DNA of 64,000 nt from Lactobacillus sp. PV034. GTDB lineage: Bacteria; Bacillota; Bacilli; Lactobacillales; Lactobacillaceae. A program made the position numbers and the translations under genes. The DNA is taken from contig NZ_CP041982.1 in NCBI RefSeq assembly GCF_014522305.1, positions 1,493,001 through 1,557,000 of the forward strand, in the 5' to 3' direction. The notes under the pieces are model-generated. The model did not search any database and was not told the origin of the DNA. It saw only the letters and a program-made list of their open reading frames with translations. Positions 7,866 to 16,300 of this stretch are shown here, one piece after another. The first letter of the stretch is position 1. Each line of letters opens with the position of its first letter.

Positions 7866-8558
7866 ATGCCAAAGCATGGTAAAAAATATTTAGAAGCAGC
7901 AAAAAAAGTTGATTCAACTAAATTTTATTCAGTAGATGAAGCTATGAAGTTAGCTAAAGAAACTTCATACGCTGATTTTGATGCAACTATTGAAGTTGCT
8001 TACAACTTATCAGTTGATCCAAAGCAAGCTGACCAACAAATTCGTGGTTCACTTGTTTTGCCTAACGGTACTGGTAAGACCCAAAAGGTTATTGTATTCG
8101 CTGAAGGTCCACAAGCTGAAGCTGCAAAAAATGCAGGTGCAGATGAAGTTGGTTCAGATGAATTAGTAGAAAAAGTTCAAAACGGTTACTTAGACTTTGA
8201 CGTTGTTGTTGCAACTCCAATGATGATGGCTAAAGTTGGTCGTTTAGGTCGTGTATTAGGACCTAAAGGTTTAATGCCTAACCCTAAGACTGGTACTGTT
8301 ACTATGGACGTTGAAAAGGCAGTTAAGAACGTTAAGGCTGGTCAAGTTGAATACCGTGTTGACAAGCAAGGTTTAATTCACGCACCAATCGGTAAGGCTT
8401 CATTTGAAGCTGACAAGTTAGCTGAAAACTTTAACGCTTTACGTGATGTTATTGTACGTGCACGTCCTGCTTCAGCAAAGGGCCAATACATTAAGAGTGT
8501 TGCCGTATCAGCAACCTTTGGCCCTGGTATCCACTTGGATCCATTAAACTTAGACTAA
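7866..8558 (+). CDS. rplA: 50S ribosomal protein L1
   Basis: The product has 230 residues, the normal length, beginning [16 protein letters not shown] with the L1 signature [22 protein letters not shown]1 forms the mobile stalk at the E site and, in many bacteria, represses its own operon. The ATG at 7866 follows AAGGAGGAAATCAC. The in-frame TTG at 7848 is upstream of that site and so is not used. The gene is co-transcribed with rplK, and a strong terminator follows it. Confidence 0.97.
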   Translation: MPKHGKKYLEAAKKVDSTKFYSVDEAMKLAKETSYADFDATIEVAYNLSVDPKQADQQIRGSLVLPNGTGKTQKVIVFAEGPQAEAAKNAGADEVGSDELVEKVQNGYLDFDVVVATPMMMAKVGRLGRVLGPKGLMPNPKTGTVTMDVEKAVKNVKAGQVEYRVDKQGLIHAPIGKASFEADKLAENFNALRDVIVRARPASAKGQYIKSVAVSATFGPGIHLDPLNLD

Positions 8559-8578
8559 TTATTTTATGATAATTATCA

Positions 8579-8610
8579 AAAAGAACTCGCCGTGGGTGAG
8601 TTCTTTTTTT
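8579..8610 (+). terminator. Terminator after rplA
   Basis: The stem AAGAACTCGCC / GGTGAGTTCTT (one G-T pair) around a GTG loop is followed by seven or more T. It ends the rplK-rplA transcript before the ABC transporter genes. Confidence 0.9.
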
Positions 8611-8699
8611 GTTTAAGGTGGAGGTTGTCAAGTTAAGGATGCTTATAATAAAATATAATTTTAGTTGTAGACAAATTTGAATTTAATAAAGAGGTTCCA

Positions 8700-9344
8700 G
8701 TGATTAATTATATTATTAGTATCTTACCTTCACTTTTTTCAGGTGCTTGGTTAACTTTAGAGATCTTTTTTTGGACAACTGTTCTAGCTATTCCTTTAGG
8801 TATTATTGTTGCCCTAGGTTTACTGTCAAAAATTAAACCTTTAGAAGTAATATTACGTTTTTATATTTGGATTATGCGTGGAACTCCACTCTTATTACAA
8901 TTAATCTTTATTTTTTATGGCTTACCAACTGTCGGGATAGTTTTTCCCCGTTATGAATCAGCTTTAATTGCTTTTGTAATTAATTATGCAGCTTACTTTG
9001 CAGAAATCTTCCGTGGCGGCTTACAAGCAATTCCTAAGGGACAATTAGAGGCAGCTGAGGTGTTAGGCCTATCTTCTTGGCAAAGATTTCATCGAATTAT
9101 TCAACCGCAGCTATTTAAAATTGTTTTACCTTCAATTGGTAATGAATTAATTAATTTGGTTAAGGATTCAAGTTTGGTATATGTAATCGGCTTATGGGAC
9201 TTACTTCGTGCAGGTAATGTAGCTACAGCACGCGACGTATCTCTAGTGCCACTCGTTTTGGTTGGTATTTTATACCTAGTCTTAACTGGAGTTTTAACTT
9301 TTATCTTAGCTAAAGTGGAGAAAAAATATAATGCCTGGAAATAA
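8700..9344 (+). CDS. Polar amino acid ABC transporter, permease
   Basis: This 214-residue membrane protein of the HisM/GlnP permease family has about five transmembrane helices. The EAA loop (AAEVLGLSSWQRFHRIIQPQ, around residues 118-137) contacts the ATPase. The motif RGTPLLLQL near residue 60 is typical of amino acid permeases. GTG at 8700 follows AAAGAGG. The ATPase start overlaps its 3' end, so the three genes 8700-10766 form one operon: permease, ATPase and binding lipoprotein. The transported amino acid cannot be told from the sequence. Confidence 0.93.
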   Translation: MINYIISILPSLFSGAWLTLEIFFWTTVLAIPLGIIVALGLLSKIKPLEVILRFYIWIMRGTPLLLQLIFIFYGLPTVGIVFPRYESALIAFVINYAAYFAEIFRGGLQAIPKGQLEAAEVLGLSSWQRFHRIIQPQLFKIVLPSIGNELINLVKDSSLVYVIGLWDLLRAGNVATARDVSLVPLVLVGILYLVLTGVLTFILAKVEKKYNAWK

Positions 9345-9984
9345 AATATTAGAATTAAAAGATATTAATAAATCATTTGGCTCACGTAAAATTATACAGA
9401 ATTTGGACTTAAGTCTTGATCAGGGCGATATTTTAAGTATTATTGGACCCTCAGGTGCAGGTAAGACAACTTTGCTAAGAATGATTGCTGGGCTAGAAGT
9501 CGCTGATAGTGGGCATTTTTATCATAATGGTAAAGAATTTGATCCAACCGATCGCAGCGAACATATTGTTGGCATGGTTTTTCAAGACTATAATCTTTTT
9601 CCAAATTTAACGGTGATGGAAAATATCACTTTGGCACCTATTAATGTCAAAGGCTTAAACAAAAAAGAGGCCGAACAGCAGGCTCAAAAAATAATTGATG
9701 AGTTAGATTTAGCTGAAGTGGTAAATGCATACCCTTATCAACTTTCTGGTGGGCAAAAACAGCGAGTGGCGATTGCTCGCGCTTTGGAAATGCAACCAGC
9801 AATTCTTTGTTATGATGAACCAACTTCTGCCCTTGATCCAGAATTAGTAGGGAAAGTAAAAGATATTTTCTTTAAATTAAAAAAGAGTGGTATTACTCAG
9901 ATTGTAATTACCCATGATCACCAATTTGGAAAGGCAGTTGCAGATAAGATTCTTGAAGTTGGCAAGCTTAAAGGGGATAAGTAA
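9331..9984 (+). CDS. Polar amino acid ABC transporter, ATP-binding protein
   Basis: This 217-residue ABC ATPase of the GlnQ/HisP type has Walker A GPSGAGKTT (about residues 37-45), Q-loop VFQDYNLFPNLTV, signature LSGGQKQRVAIARAL and Walker B ILCYDEPTSALDPE with an H-loop ITHD. It is slightly short for the family (usually 240-250) and ends shortly after the H-loop region, but it has all catalytic motifs. The ATG at 9331 lies inside the permease gene (14-base overlap), and its stop codon overlaps the next start (TAATG), showing tight translational coupling. Confidence 0.95.
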   Translation: MPGNKILELKDINKSFGSRKIIQNLDLSLDQGDILSIIGPSGAGKTTLLRMIAGLEVADSGHFYHNGKEFDPTDRSEHIVGMVFQDYNLFPNLTVMENITLAPINVKGLNKKEAEQQAQKIIDELDLAEVVNAYPYQLSGGQKQRVAIARALEMQPAILCYDEPTSALDPELVGKVKDIFFKLKKSGITQIVITHDHQFGKAVADKILEVGKLKGDK

Positions 9985-10766
9985 TGAAAAAGAAGTTTTT
10001 ATATCTGATTCTATTTTTTTGTAGCTTAACCTTACTGAGCGCTTGTGGTGAACGAACCAACTCTTGGCAAGCAATCAAAGAACGCAAGACCTTGGTTATT
10101 GGAATTGATGATAGTTTTGTGCCCATGGATTTTAGGGAGAAAAATGGTAACTTAGTGGGCTTTGATGTGGATTTAGCCAAAGCAGCTTGTAAAAAATTAG
10201 GGTTAAAACCCCAATTTCAGCCAATCGATTGGGATATGAAAGAAACCGAATTACGTAATGGAACCATTGACGTTATTTGGAATGGCTATACTAAAACTAA
10301 GGCGAGAGCCAAAAAGGAAAGCTTTACTGAACCATATTTAAAAAATAAGCAAATTTTGGTTACTAGAAAAACTGAGCATATTAAGAATTATCAGGAAATG
10401 AAAGGCAAGATACTGGGGCTGCAGACTGGCTCTTCTGGTGCTGATGCTTATGATACTTATCCTAAAGTACTTAAAGATCGAGTTGCCAGTACAGTACAAT
10501 ATGATAACTATAATGATGCCTTCTTAGATTTAAAGGCTGGCAGGATAAATGGCTTATTGATTGATAGCGTTTATGGTGATTACTATTTAAAACATACTAA
10601 GGACGGCAATGACTTTAGCAAATCAGTGCTGCCTTATCCAAGTGAAGAATTTGCCATTGGGGTCAATAAAAAAGATAAAACATTGACTAAAAAATTAAAT
10701 TGGGCCTTGAATGAATTAAAAAAAGATGGAACCATTAGTCGCTTAGAGAAGAAATGGTTTAATTAG
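9984..10766 (+). CDS. Amino acid ABC transporter, substrate-binding lipoprotein
   Basis: This 260-residue periplasmic-binding-protein family 3 lipoprotein has a lipid attachment signal ending LLSAC (Cys21). It is followed by the solute-binding fold (LVIGIDDSFVPMDFREKNGNLVGFDVDLAKA). It captures a polar amino acid outside the membrane and hands it to the permease. The fold has the usual acidic and arginine motifs of the family; specificity is not readable. The start overlaps the ATPase stop codon. The gene ends just before the L10 promoter, with no clear terminator of its own. Confidence 0.93.
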   Translation: MKKKFLYLILFFCSLTLLSACGERTNSWQAIKERKTLVIGIDDSFVPMDFREKNGNLVGFDVDLAKAACKKLGLKPQFQPIDWDMKETELRNGTIDVIWNGYTKTKARAKKESFTEPYLKNKQILVTRKTEHIKNYQEMKGKILGLQTGSSGADAYDTYPKVLKDRVASTVQYDNYNDAFLDLKAGRINGLLIDSVYGDYYLKHTKDGNDFSKSVLPYPSEEFAIGVNKKDKTLTKKLNWALNELKKDGTISRLEKKWFN

Positions 10767-10769
10767 CTG

Positions 10770-10798
10770 TTGACTTTTACCAGCATTCCTAGTAAAGT
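10770..10798 (+). promoter_or_regulatory. Promoter of rplJ-rplL
   Basis: TTGACT at 10770-10775, a 17-base spacer and TAAAGT at 10793-10798. It starts immediately after the stop codon of the ABC transporter lipoprotein and drives the L10 leader. Confidence 0.8.
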
Positions 10799-10800
10799 AG

Positions 10801-10915
10801 TTAACGAAGTAAATTCTACCTAAGACTCGGGTGGCGTAAGCCTTAATATCCCGCCGAGGCCAGAAAAAGAACGAGTTTTGTCACTCCACGTCTCTTTTTG
10901 GCGTGGAGTTTTTTA
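10801..10915 (+). promoter_or_regulatory. L10 leader RNA with attenuator hairpin
   Basis: The stretch contains ACCTAAGAC followed by a GGGTGGCG...CCCGCC pair with CTTAATATC between, which matches the L10 leader layout. L10(L12)4 binds it to control rplJ-rplL. An intrinsic terminator follows in the leader: ACTCCACG at 10883-10890 pairs with CGTGGAGT at 10902-10909, followed by six T. So an attenuation choice is plausible. Confidence 0.8.
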
Positions 10916-10963
10916 TTTCGGCAGATAGAATTTATCTGAATAAGTATTTTGGAGGTGAATTCA

Positions 10964-11464
10964 TTGAGTAAAGCTGCTATTGCTGCAAAGGAACAACTTG
11001 TCAACGATTTCGCAGAAGAACTTAAGACTGCTAAGGCTATCTTAGTAATTGATTACTTAGGTTTAACTGTTGATCAAGTTACTAACTTACGTAAGGATCT
11101 CCGCGATTCTAACGTTAAGATGAAGGTTATGAAGAACACTTACTTAAGACGTGCTGCTGAAAAGGCTGGTATCGAAGGTTTAGATGATACTTTTGTAGGT
11201 CCAACTGCTATTGTTTACACTGCTGATGCAGATGACATTACTGAACCTGCTCGTATTGTTTCTAAATACGAAGATGATATCGACGTATTATCTATTAAAG
11301 GTGGTATGCTCGAAGGTAAGGTTGCAAGCCAAGACGAAATCAAGAAGCTTGCTTCTATCCCAGGTCGCGAAGGTTTACTTTCAATGCTTCTTTCTGTATT
11401 GCAAGCACCTGTTCGCAACGTTGCATATGCTGTTAAGGCTGTTGCAGATTCTAAAGACGAATAA
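10964..11464 (+). CDS. rplJ: 50S ribosomal protein L10
   Basis: The product has 166 residues, normal for L10, beginning with SKAAIAAKEQLVNDFAEE after the initiator. L10 anchors the L7/L12 stalk dimers to the ribosome. I choose TTG at 10964, which lies 6 bases after GGAGGTG (10951-10957). The in-frame TTG at 10949 lies inside and before that site. It is translated with rplL downstream, and it likely regulates itself through the leader at 10801-10915. Confidence 0.96.
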   Translation: MSKAAIAAKEQLVNDFAEELKTAKAILVIDYLGLTVDQVTNLRKDLRDSNVKMKVMKNTYLRRAAEKAGIEGLDDTFVGPTAIVYTADADDITEPARIVSKYEDDIDVLSIKGGMLEGKVASQDEIKKLASIPGREGLLSMLLSVLQAPVRNVAYAVKAVADSKDE

Positions 11465-11506
11465 TAATTTCGTAAATTTAAACTATATTTTTGGAGGAAA
11501 CTTATA

Positions 11507-11869
11507 ATGGCTTTAGATACTGAAAAGATTATCGATGCTTTAAAAGATGCATCAATTCTTGAATTAAACGACTTAGTAAAGGCTATCGAAGATGAATTTG
11601 GCGTTTCAGCTGCTGCTCCAGTTGCAGCTGCAGGTGCTGCTGGTGGTGACGCTGGTAAGACTGAATTTGACGTTGAATTAACTGACGTTGGTCAAGAAAA
11701 AGTTAAGGTTATCAAGGTTGTACGTGACATCACTGGCCTTGGTCTTAAGGATTCAAAGGACCTTGTTGATGGTGCTCCTAAGAACCTTAAGGAAGGCGTT
11801 TCTGAAGACGAAGCTAACGACATCAAGGCAAAACTTGAAGAAGTTGGTGCTACTGTAACTGTTAAATAG
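11507..11869 (+). CDS. rplL: 50S ribosomal protein L7/L12
   Basis: This 120-residue acidic protein begins [28 protein letters not shown]. It has an alanine-rich hinge ([14 protein letters not shown], about residues 36-49) and the compact C-terminal domain ([28 protein letters not shown]) that recruits translation factors. The length and the order after rplJ are canonical. TTGGAGGAAAC precedes ATG at 11507. The operon ends in the strong terminator at 11887-11910. Confidence 0.98.
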   Translation: MALDTEKIIDALKDASILELNDLVKAIEDEFGVSAAAPVAAAGAAGGDAGKTEFDVELTDVGQEKVKVIKVVRDITGLGLKDSKDLVDGAPKNLKEGVSEDEANDIKAKLEEVGATVTVK

Positions 11870-11886
11870 TTATAGCCTTTCTTGTA

Positions 11887-11912
11887 AAAGCTCCCCGCTC
11901 GGGGAGCTTTTT
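11887..11912 (+). terminator. Terminator after rplL
   Basis: AAAGCTCCCC (11887-11896) pairs perfectly with GGGGAGCTTT (11901-11910) around a 4-base loop, followed by a T run. Confidence 0.95.
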
Positions 11913-11977
11913 TGTTTTGAAATAAAACCACCTAATTTTTTGTAATTATTATTAGTAATTATGAAAAGGAGAGTTTT

Positions 11978-12610
11978 ATGATTAAACCTTATTACGGTTT
12001 TACTAACGACGTTGTCTTTGGTTGGGTAATGGATAATAAAGAATTTTGTAAGTATTTAATACAGATTATTATTCCAGAACTCAAGATTAAAGATATTGAA
12101 TATTTAAATCGTCAACATGATGTCAGCACACCCGATGCTAGTAGAGATGTCCGCTTAGATATTTTAGTAAAGGACACAAAAGATAGGTTATATGATATTG
12201 AGATGCAGGTGGCTAAGGAAAAAGATTTAGGGGCTAGAATGCGGTATTATCAATCTAAAATTGATAGTTATGCTTTACGTAAAGGAAAAAGTTTTCATGA
12301 ATTAAAAGAAAGCTATGTCATTTTCCTGTGTGATTTTGATCCTTTTGGTTTTAGAAGATTACGTTATAGTTTTTCCAATTATGAAGATGAATTAGGCAAA
12401 GAATGTAAGTTGAATGATAAAAGCAAGCGTATTATTATTAATTCAAAGGGAAAAGATCAAAAAGTTAGCAAAGATTTACAGGCGCTAGTTGATTTAATGA
12501 ATGGAAAGCCGAAGAAGCTTAACAAGCATTTTGATTATGCCATTAAGGAAATAGAGAAAATAAATGCAAGTCCAGAGAAGAGGAGAACGATCATGACGTT
12601 TGAAGCTTAA
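11978..12610 (+). CDS. Rpn-family PD-(D/E)XK nuclease, N-terminal part (gene broken by duplication)
   Basis: This 210-residue open frame carries the whole nuclease domain of the Rpn/transposase_31-like PD-(D/E)XK family. The core RLDILVKD...LYDIEMQ (about residues 59-76) gives the D...ExQ catalytic set. A full-length family member would be about 292 residues. Here an 88-bp tandem duplication shifts the frame, and translation stops five codons after the internal ATG of copy 1 (MTFEA, stop). Removing one copy gives 879 bp, exactly 293 codons, restoring one frame to 12944. AAAGGAGAG precedes ATG 11978. The protein may still act as a nuclease without its C-terminal part. Family members promote recombination or act in anti-phage defence. 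Confidence 0.85.
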   Translation: MIKPYYGFTNDVVFGWVMDNKEFCKYLIQIIIPELKIKDIEYLNRQHDVSTPDASRDVRLDILVKDTKDRLYDIEMQVAKEKDLGARMRYYQSKIDSYALRKGKSFHELKESYVIFLCDFDPFGFRRLRYSFSNYEDELGKECKLNDKSKRIIINSKGKDQKVSKDLQALVDLMNGKPKKLNKHFDYAIKEIEKINASPEKRRTIMTFEA

Positions 12611-12693
12611 CAAGCATTTTGATTATGCCATTAAGGAAATAGAGAAAATAAATGCAAGTCCAGAGAAGAGGAGAACGATCATGACGTTTGAAG
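12514..12693 (+). repeat. 88-bp tandem duplication inside the Rpn gene
   Basis: Bases 12514-12601 are repeated exactly at 12602-12689, and four more bases (GAAG) continue the match to 12693. The unit length of 88 is not a multiple of three, so it causes the frameshift. Each copy contains the same GAGGAG ribosome site and an ATG (12593 and 12681). Confidence 0.95.
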
Positions 12694-12944
12694 AGAAGCT
12701 GAATGAAGTCAGATACGAGGGGATGGAGAAAGGCAAGGCTGAAGGTATAGCCGTTGGCGAAAGAAGAGGCATAGCTGTTGGTGAAAGAAAAGGTAAAGCC
12801 TTAGGTAAAACCGAAGCGGTTGTGGAAACATATTATGAATTAGGCCAAAATAGACAAGCAGCGCTATCTGCAGTTAAAAAGCTAAAATTAATTTCAGATC
12901 AAGAAGCAGAAGAGCTAGTGAATAGGATATATGGCGAAGAATAA
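12681..12944 (+). CDS. Rpn C-terminal fragment, possibly made from an internal start
   Basis: The frame is open from 12600 (TTG) to 12944. I place the start at ATG 12681, because GAGGAG (12668-12673) lies 7 bases before it. The 87-residue product (MTFEEKLNEVRYEGMEKG...) has the charged Gly-rich GMEKGKAEGIAVGERRG repeats and the LGQNRQAALSAVKKL segment typical of the C-terminal region of Rpn proteins. In some Rpn families an intragenic product of this region blocks the toxicity of the full-length nuclease. Whether this fragment does so is inference. It may alternatively be just the remnant of a broken gene. Confidence 0.65.
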   Translation: MTFEEKLNEVRYEGMEKGKAEGIAVGERRGIAVGERKGKALGKTEAVVETYYELGQNRQAALSAVKKLKLISDQEAEELVNRIYGEE

Positions 12945-12945
12945 T

Positions 12946-12987
12946 AACGAGAAGTGAGCGATTAGAACTTTCTTCTCGTTTTTTTAT
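12946..12987 (+). terminator. Terminator after the Rpn locus
   Basis: AACGAGAAG (12946-12954) pairs with CTTCTCGTT (12972-12980), followed by TTTTTTT. Confidence 0.85.
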
Positions 12988-13307
12988 AAGGAAAACTCTG
13001 TAAAATAGCAAAGTTGAGGTTATTTAATAACATATACTTTCGAAATAACTTATATTATTAAAAAATAAAAAACAACGTAAATTTAATTAATTTTGAAATA
13101 TTTTTTAGGAGATTTGCCACTCTGTGTTATGTTTAAAAAGCTTAACAGCAGCAAGTTGGGGGGGGGCACGAAACCCACTATTAACTGATTTATAAAAAAT
13201 ATCAATCTTATTAAAATGTTATTTATTAGGTATTGCTTATATAAATAACATCAGTTATATTTAATTTGCTTATTAAATTATTAGACATTATAAATCGGAG
13301 GACAAAG
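12988..13307 (+). promoter_or_regulatory. Upstream region of adhesin 1: dyads, G9 tract and promoter
   Basis: This 320-base gene-free stretch holds GTTATTTAATAAC (13019-13031) and an AACAACGTAAATTT block near 13070 that is shared with the other two adhesin promoters. It also holds a degenerate GTTATGTTTAA (13126), a run of nine G (13158-13166) and an 11-bp inverted repeat ATGTTATTTAT (13216-13226) / ATAAATAACAT (13241-13251). The promoter is TTGCTT (13233-13238), 17 bases, TATATT (13256-13261). ATAAC-N4-GTTAT (13245-13258) overlaps it. Confidence 0.6.
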
Positions 13308-16300
13308 ATGGTTTCAAAAAATAATAAGGTGAAAAAGTTTGAACAAAGTGCTCAACGCCAAAATCACTTTAGTATTAGAAAATTAACTGTAGGTGCTGCC
13401 TCAGTTTTACTAGGTACCTCATTATACTTTGGTACCCAAACTAGCCAAGCGCATGCTGCAGTTGAGAGTGAAAGTGATGTTAAGACTACTGAAGTTGCAA
13501 AGAGTGAAGCACCAGCAAGCTCTGCGGCTGCAATGCCTGCAAGTGCAGCTAACCAAGCAAGTAGCGCAGCAATTTCAAGTGTAGCTAGCTCAGCTGTATC
13601 TAGCGCAGCAAGTCAAGCAAGTTCAGCAGCATTAAGCAGTGCAGCAAGCGATGCTACAACTTCAAGTGCTGTAGACAAGAAGTCAGAAACCACTACCCAA
13701 GAATTCAAGATCAACAAGGATGCAAAGAAAGTTGATTCTAAGAAGCTTGAAAATGCTTTAAAAGAAAGTAAAGCAGCAACTACAGATTCAACTTCAGGTG
13801 TAAACCCACTTAGTGTGTTAGAAGATTATGATGACGATAACTGGGATGGTACAGAATATCCAGGTCAACCAGGTGAAGATGGTGTTCCAGATGTATGGCA
13901 AAAGAAATATCACGTTAAAATTACAATGATTAATGCTTTAACTGGTGAAGTAATGGATCCAAAAACATCTGGAGATCCAAAGTTCTTTGTAGGTCAGTAC
14001 TATAATAATACAGGTGTATATAATAGAGACGAATTAGCAATTGATTCTGCTGGTGACTTTGCAATAGCTCCATATGGCTGGAAACTTTTAAATCCAGAAG
14101 AAGTAGCCAAGAATTTCCAAGTGTTAGATAGTGACATCGTTATGCCGGATGATATAGCAGGCATGATGAGTTATCCTCAAGGATCAGTGATTGCTAAAAA
14201 GGGTAATGTTATCTTAAAGACAATGAATGATGTCGATATGACTCTTTACTTTGCACCTATTTCGCCAGTTGAAATTAAATATGTTGCTGAAGAACAGGAT
14301 GAAAATGGTAATACTGTTGAAAAGAATTTAATTACCTATACTATTGATAATTCAAATACCTTTGGAACTTATACAAATCCATGGCCAGGTCAAGAAACTA
14401 CAGATGTTAATGGTATACCAATTCCGTTGGGAGATACACCAATTAATGCGTACGCATTGCATATTCCTGGATTTGATTTAATTGGAGATGCAACATGGTC
14501 TGGAGTAGATACTCAATCTAAAACTAAAGACGGTACTAATCCAGTTGTGGTTACCTTTAAATATAAGAAGAATAGTCAAAATGAAGATTCTAAGAGTTTG
14601 ACTGGTGGAGCCCTTATTCCTTCAGATGCAACTGAAACTATTGGCGGCGGTGAAGCTATATTTAATCTTGATTACGATAAGTATCGAAACTATAATGCAC
14701 CAATTAATGCTACTTTTGGGGAACAATATCCAGGTGCATCAGAAGCTCTTGCAAAGTTAATTGAGCAACAAAAGAAACAAGGATGGACAACATTAGCGGA
14801 CTCAGGCCAGTATAAAGCTGATGAAGTTCCACTTGCTAATGCAATGACTGGTAGAAGAGATTTAACAAACAATCAAGCTGTTACAGTTCACTATGTGGAT
14901 CAAGATGGTAACAAGTTAGCAGATGATGTAATTTTAGCAAGTAATCCAAACAATCCAGATCAAACTAATCAAGGTGTAAATCCAGCAGAAAACTGGTATC
15001 CAGAAGGTGACTGGACTGCTCCTCAGAAGAAGATTGATGGTTACCATGTAACAAAGACTTATGGTGAAGATCACGGTAAATTCATGCCATGGGCTTACGA
15101 AGTAACTTTTGAATATGCAAAAGATGCTACACCTGAAGAAGCTAAGATTACTGTAAATTACATTGATCAAACTGATAACAATAAAGTTCTTCAAACTGTA
15201 CCAATTCAAGGTACTATTGGTTCAGCAATTAAGTATGATCCAGCTACTACTATTAAAGCTTACGAAGGTGCTGGTTATGAATTAGTATCAAACGGCTTTA
15301 CTGAAGCAGGTAAAGAATACAGTGATGCTAACAACGGTAAGTCTTACGACATTATCTTCAAGCATGGAACTCAACCTGTAAACCCAGAAAATCCAGGTGC
15401 AGGATACACTAAGACTCAACTTCAAGATGAAGTAACTCGTACTATTACTTATGTAGGTGCAGAAGATGCATCTCCTAAGACTGTAACTCAAAATGTTAAG
15501 TTTACTGCTGCAGGTACTATGGATAAGGTTACTGGTAAGTTAGTAACTCTTAATGCTGATGGAAGCATTGCCAATGAAGATGGTAAGTTAACTTGGACTC
15601 CAGATTCTGCAACTCTTGATGGTGTAAACTCTCCAGTTGTACCAAATTACCACGTAGTAAGTGTAAGCTCAGATTCTAAAGATGGTGTAAATGTAGATCC
15701 AATTACTGTGAACCATGATAGTGTTGATAGTACTGTAGTTGTTAAGTACGCACCAAATGGACACATTATTCCAGTTGATCCAGATGGTAACGAAATTCCA
15801 GGTGCACCTCACCCACAATACCCAACTGATCCTAAGAACCCAGCTGGTGTTGTACCAAACGAACCAACTCCAAACGTACCAGGCTACACAACTCCAACTA
15901 AGGAAATTACACCTGAAGATCCAGGTAAGGATACACCAGTTGTGTACACTAAAAATGAAGGTAAAGTACCAGGAGATGCACCTACTGTAACTAACCCAGA
16001 AGCAGCAGTAATCACTGTAAATTACATTGATCAAACTGATAACAATAAGGTTTTAGCTTCTGAAAAATTAGCCGGTGAAGATGGCTCAGCTATTGATACC
16101 AATAGTGTAGACACTAAGATTGCTGATTACGAAAACGAAGGTTACGTATTAGTATCAAACGGCTTTGAAGCAGCAGGTAAGGACTTTACTACTGCAAATA
16201 ATGGTAAGACTTACGATGTTATTTTCAAGCACGGTACTGAACCAGTAAATCCAAATCACCCAGGTAAGCCAGGTGAACCATTAAATCCTAAAGATCCAGA

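Noticed and set aside
11211..11507. Alternative frame overlapping rplJ
   Set aside because: It shares sequence with the well-supported rplJ gene, its product is low-complexity, and codon use favours rplJ.
13129..13190. Short ATG-started frame (MFKKLNSSKL...) running through the G9 tract
   Set aside because: The nearest AGGAG is about 17 bases before the ATG, the frame depends on the length of the homopolymer, and the product resembles nothing.
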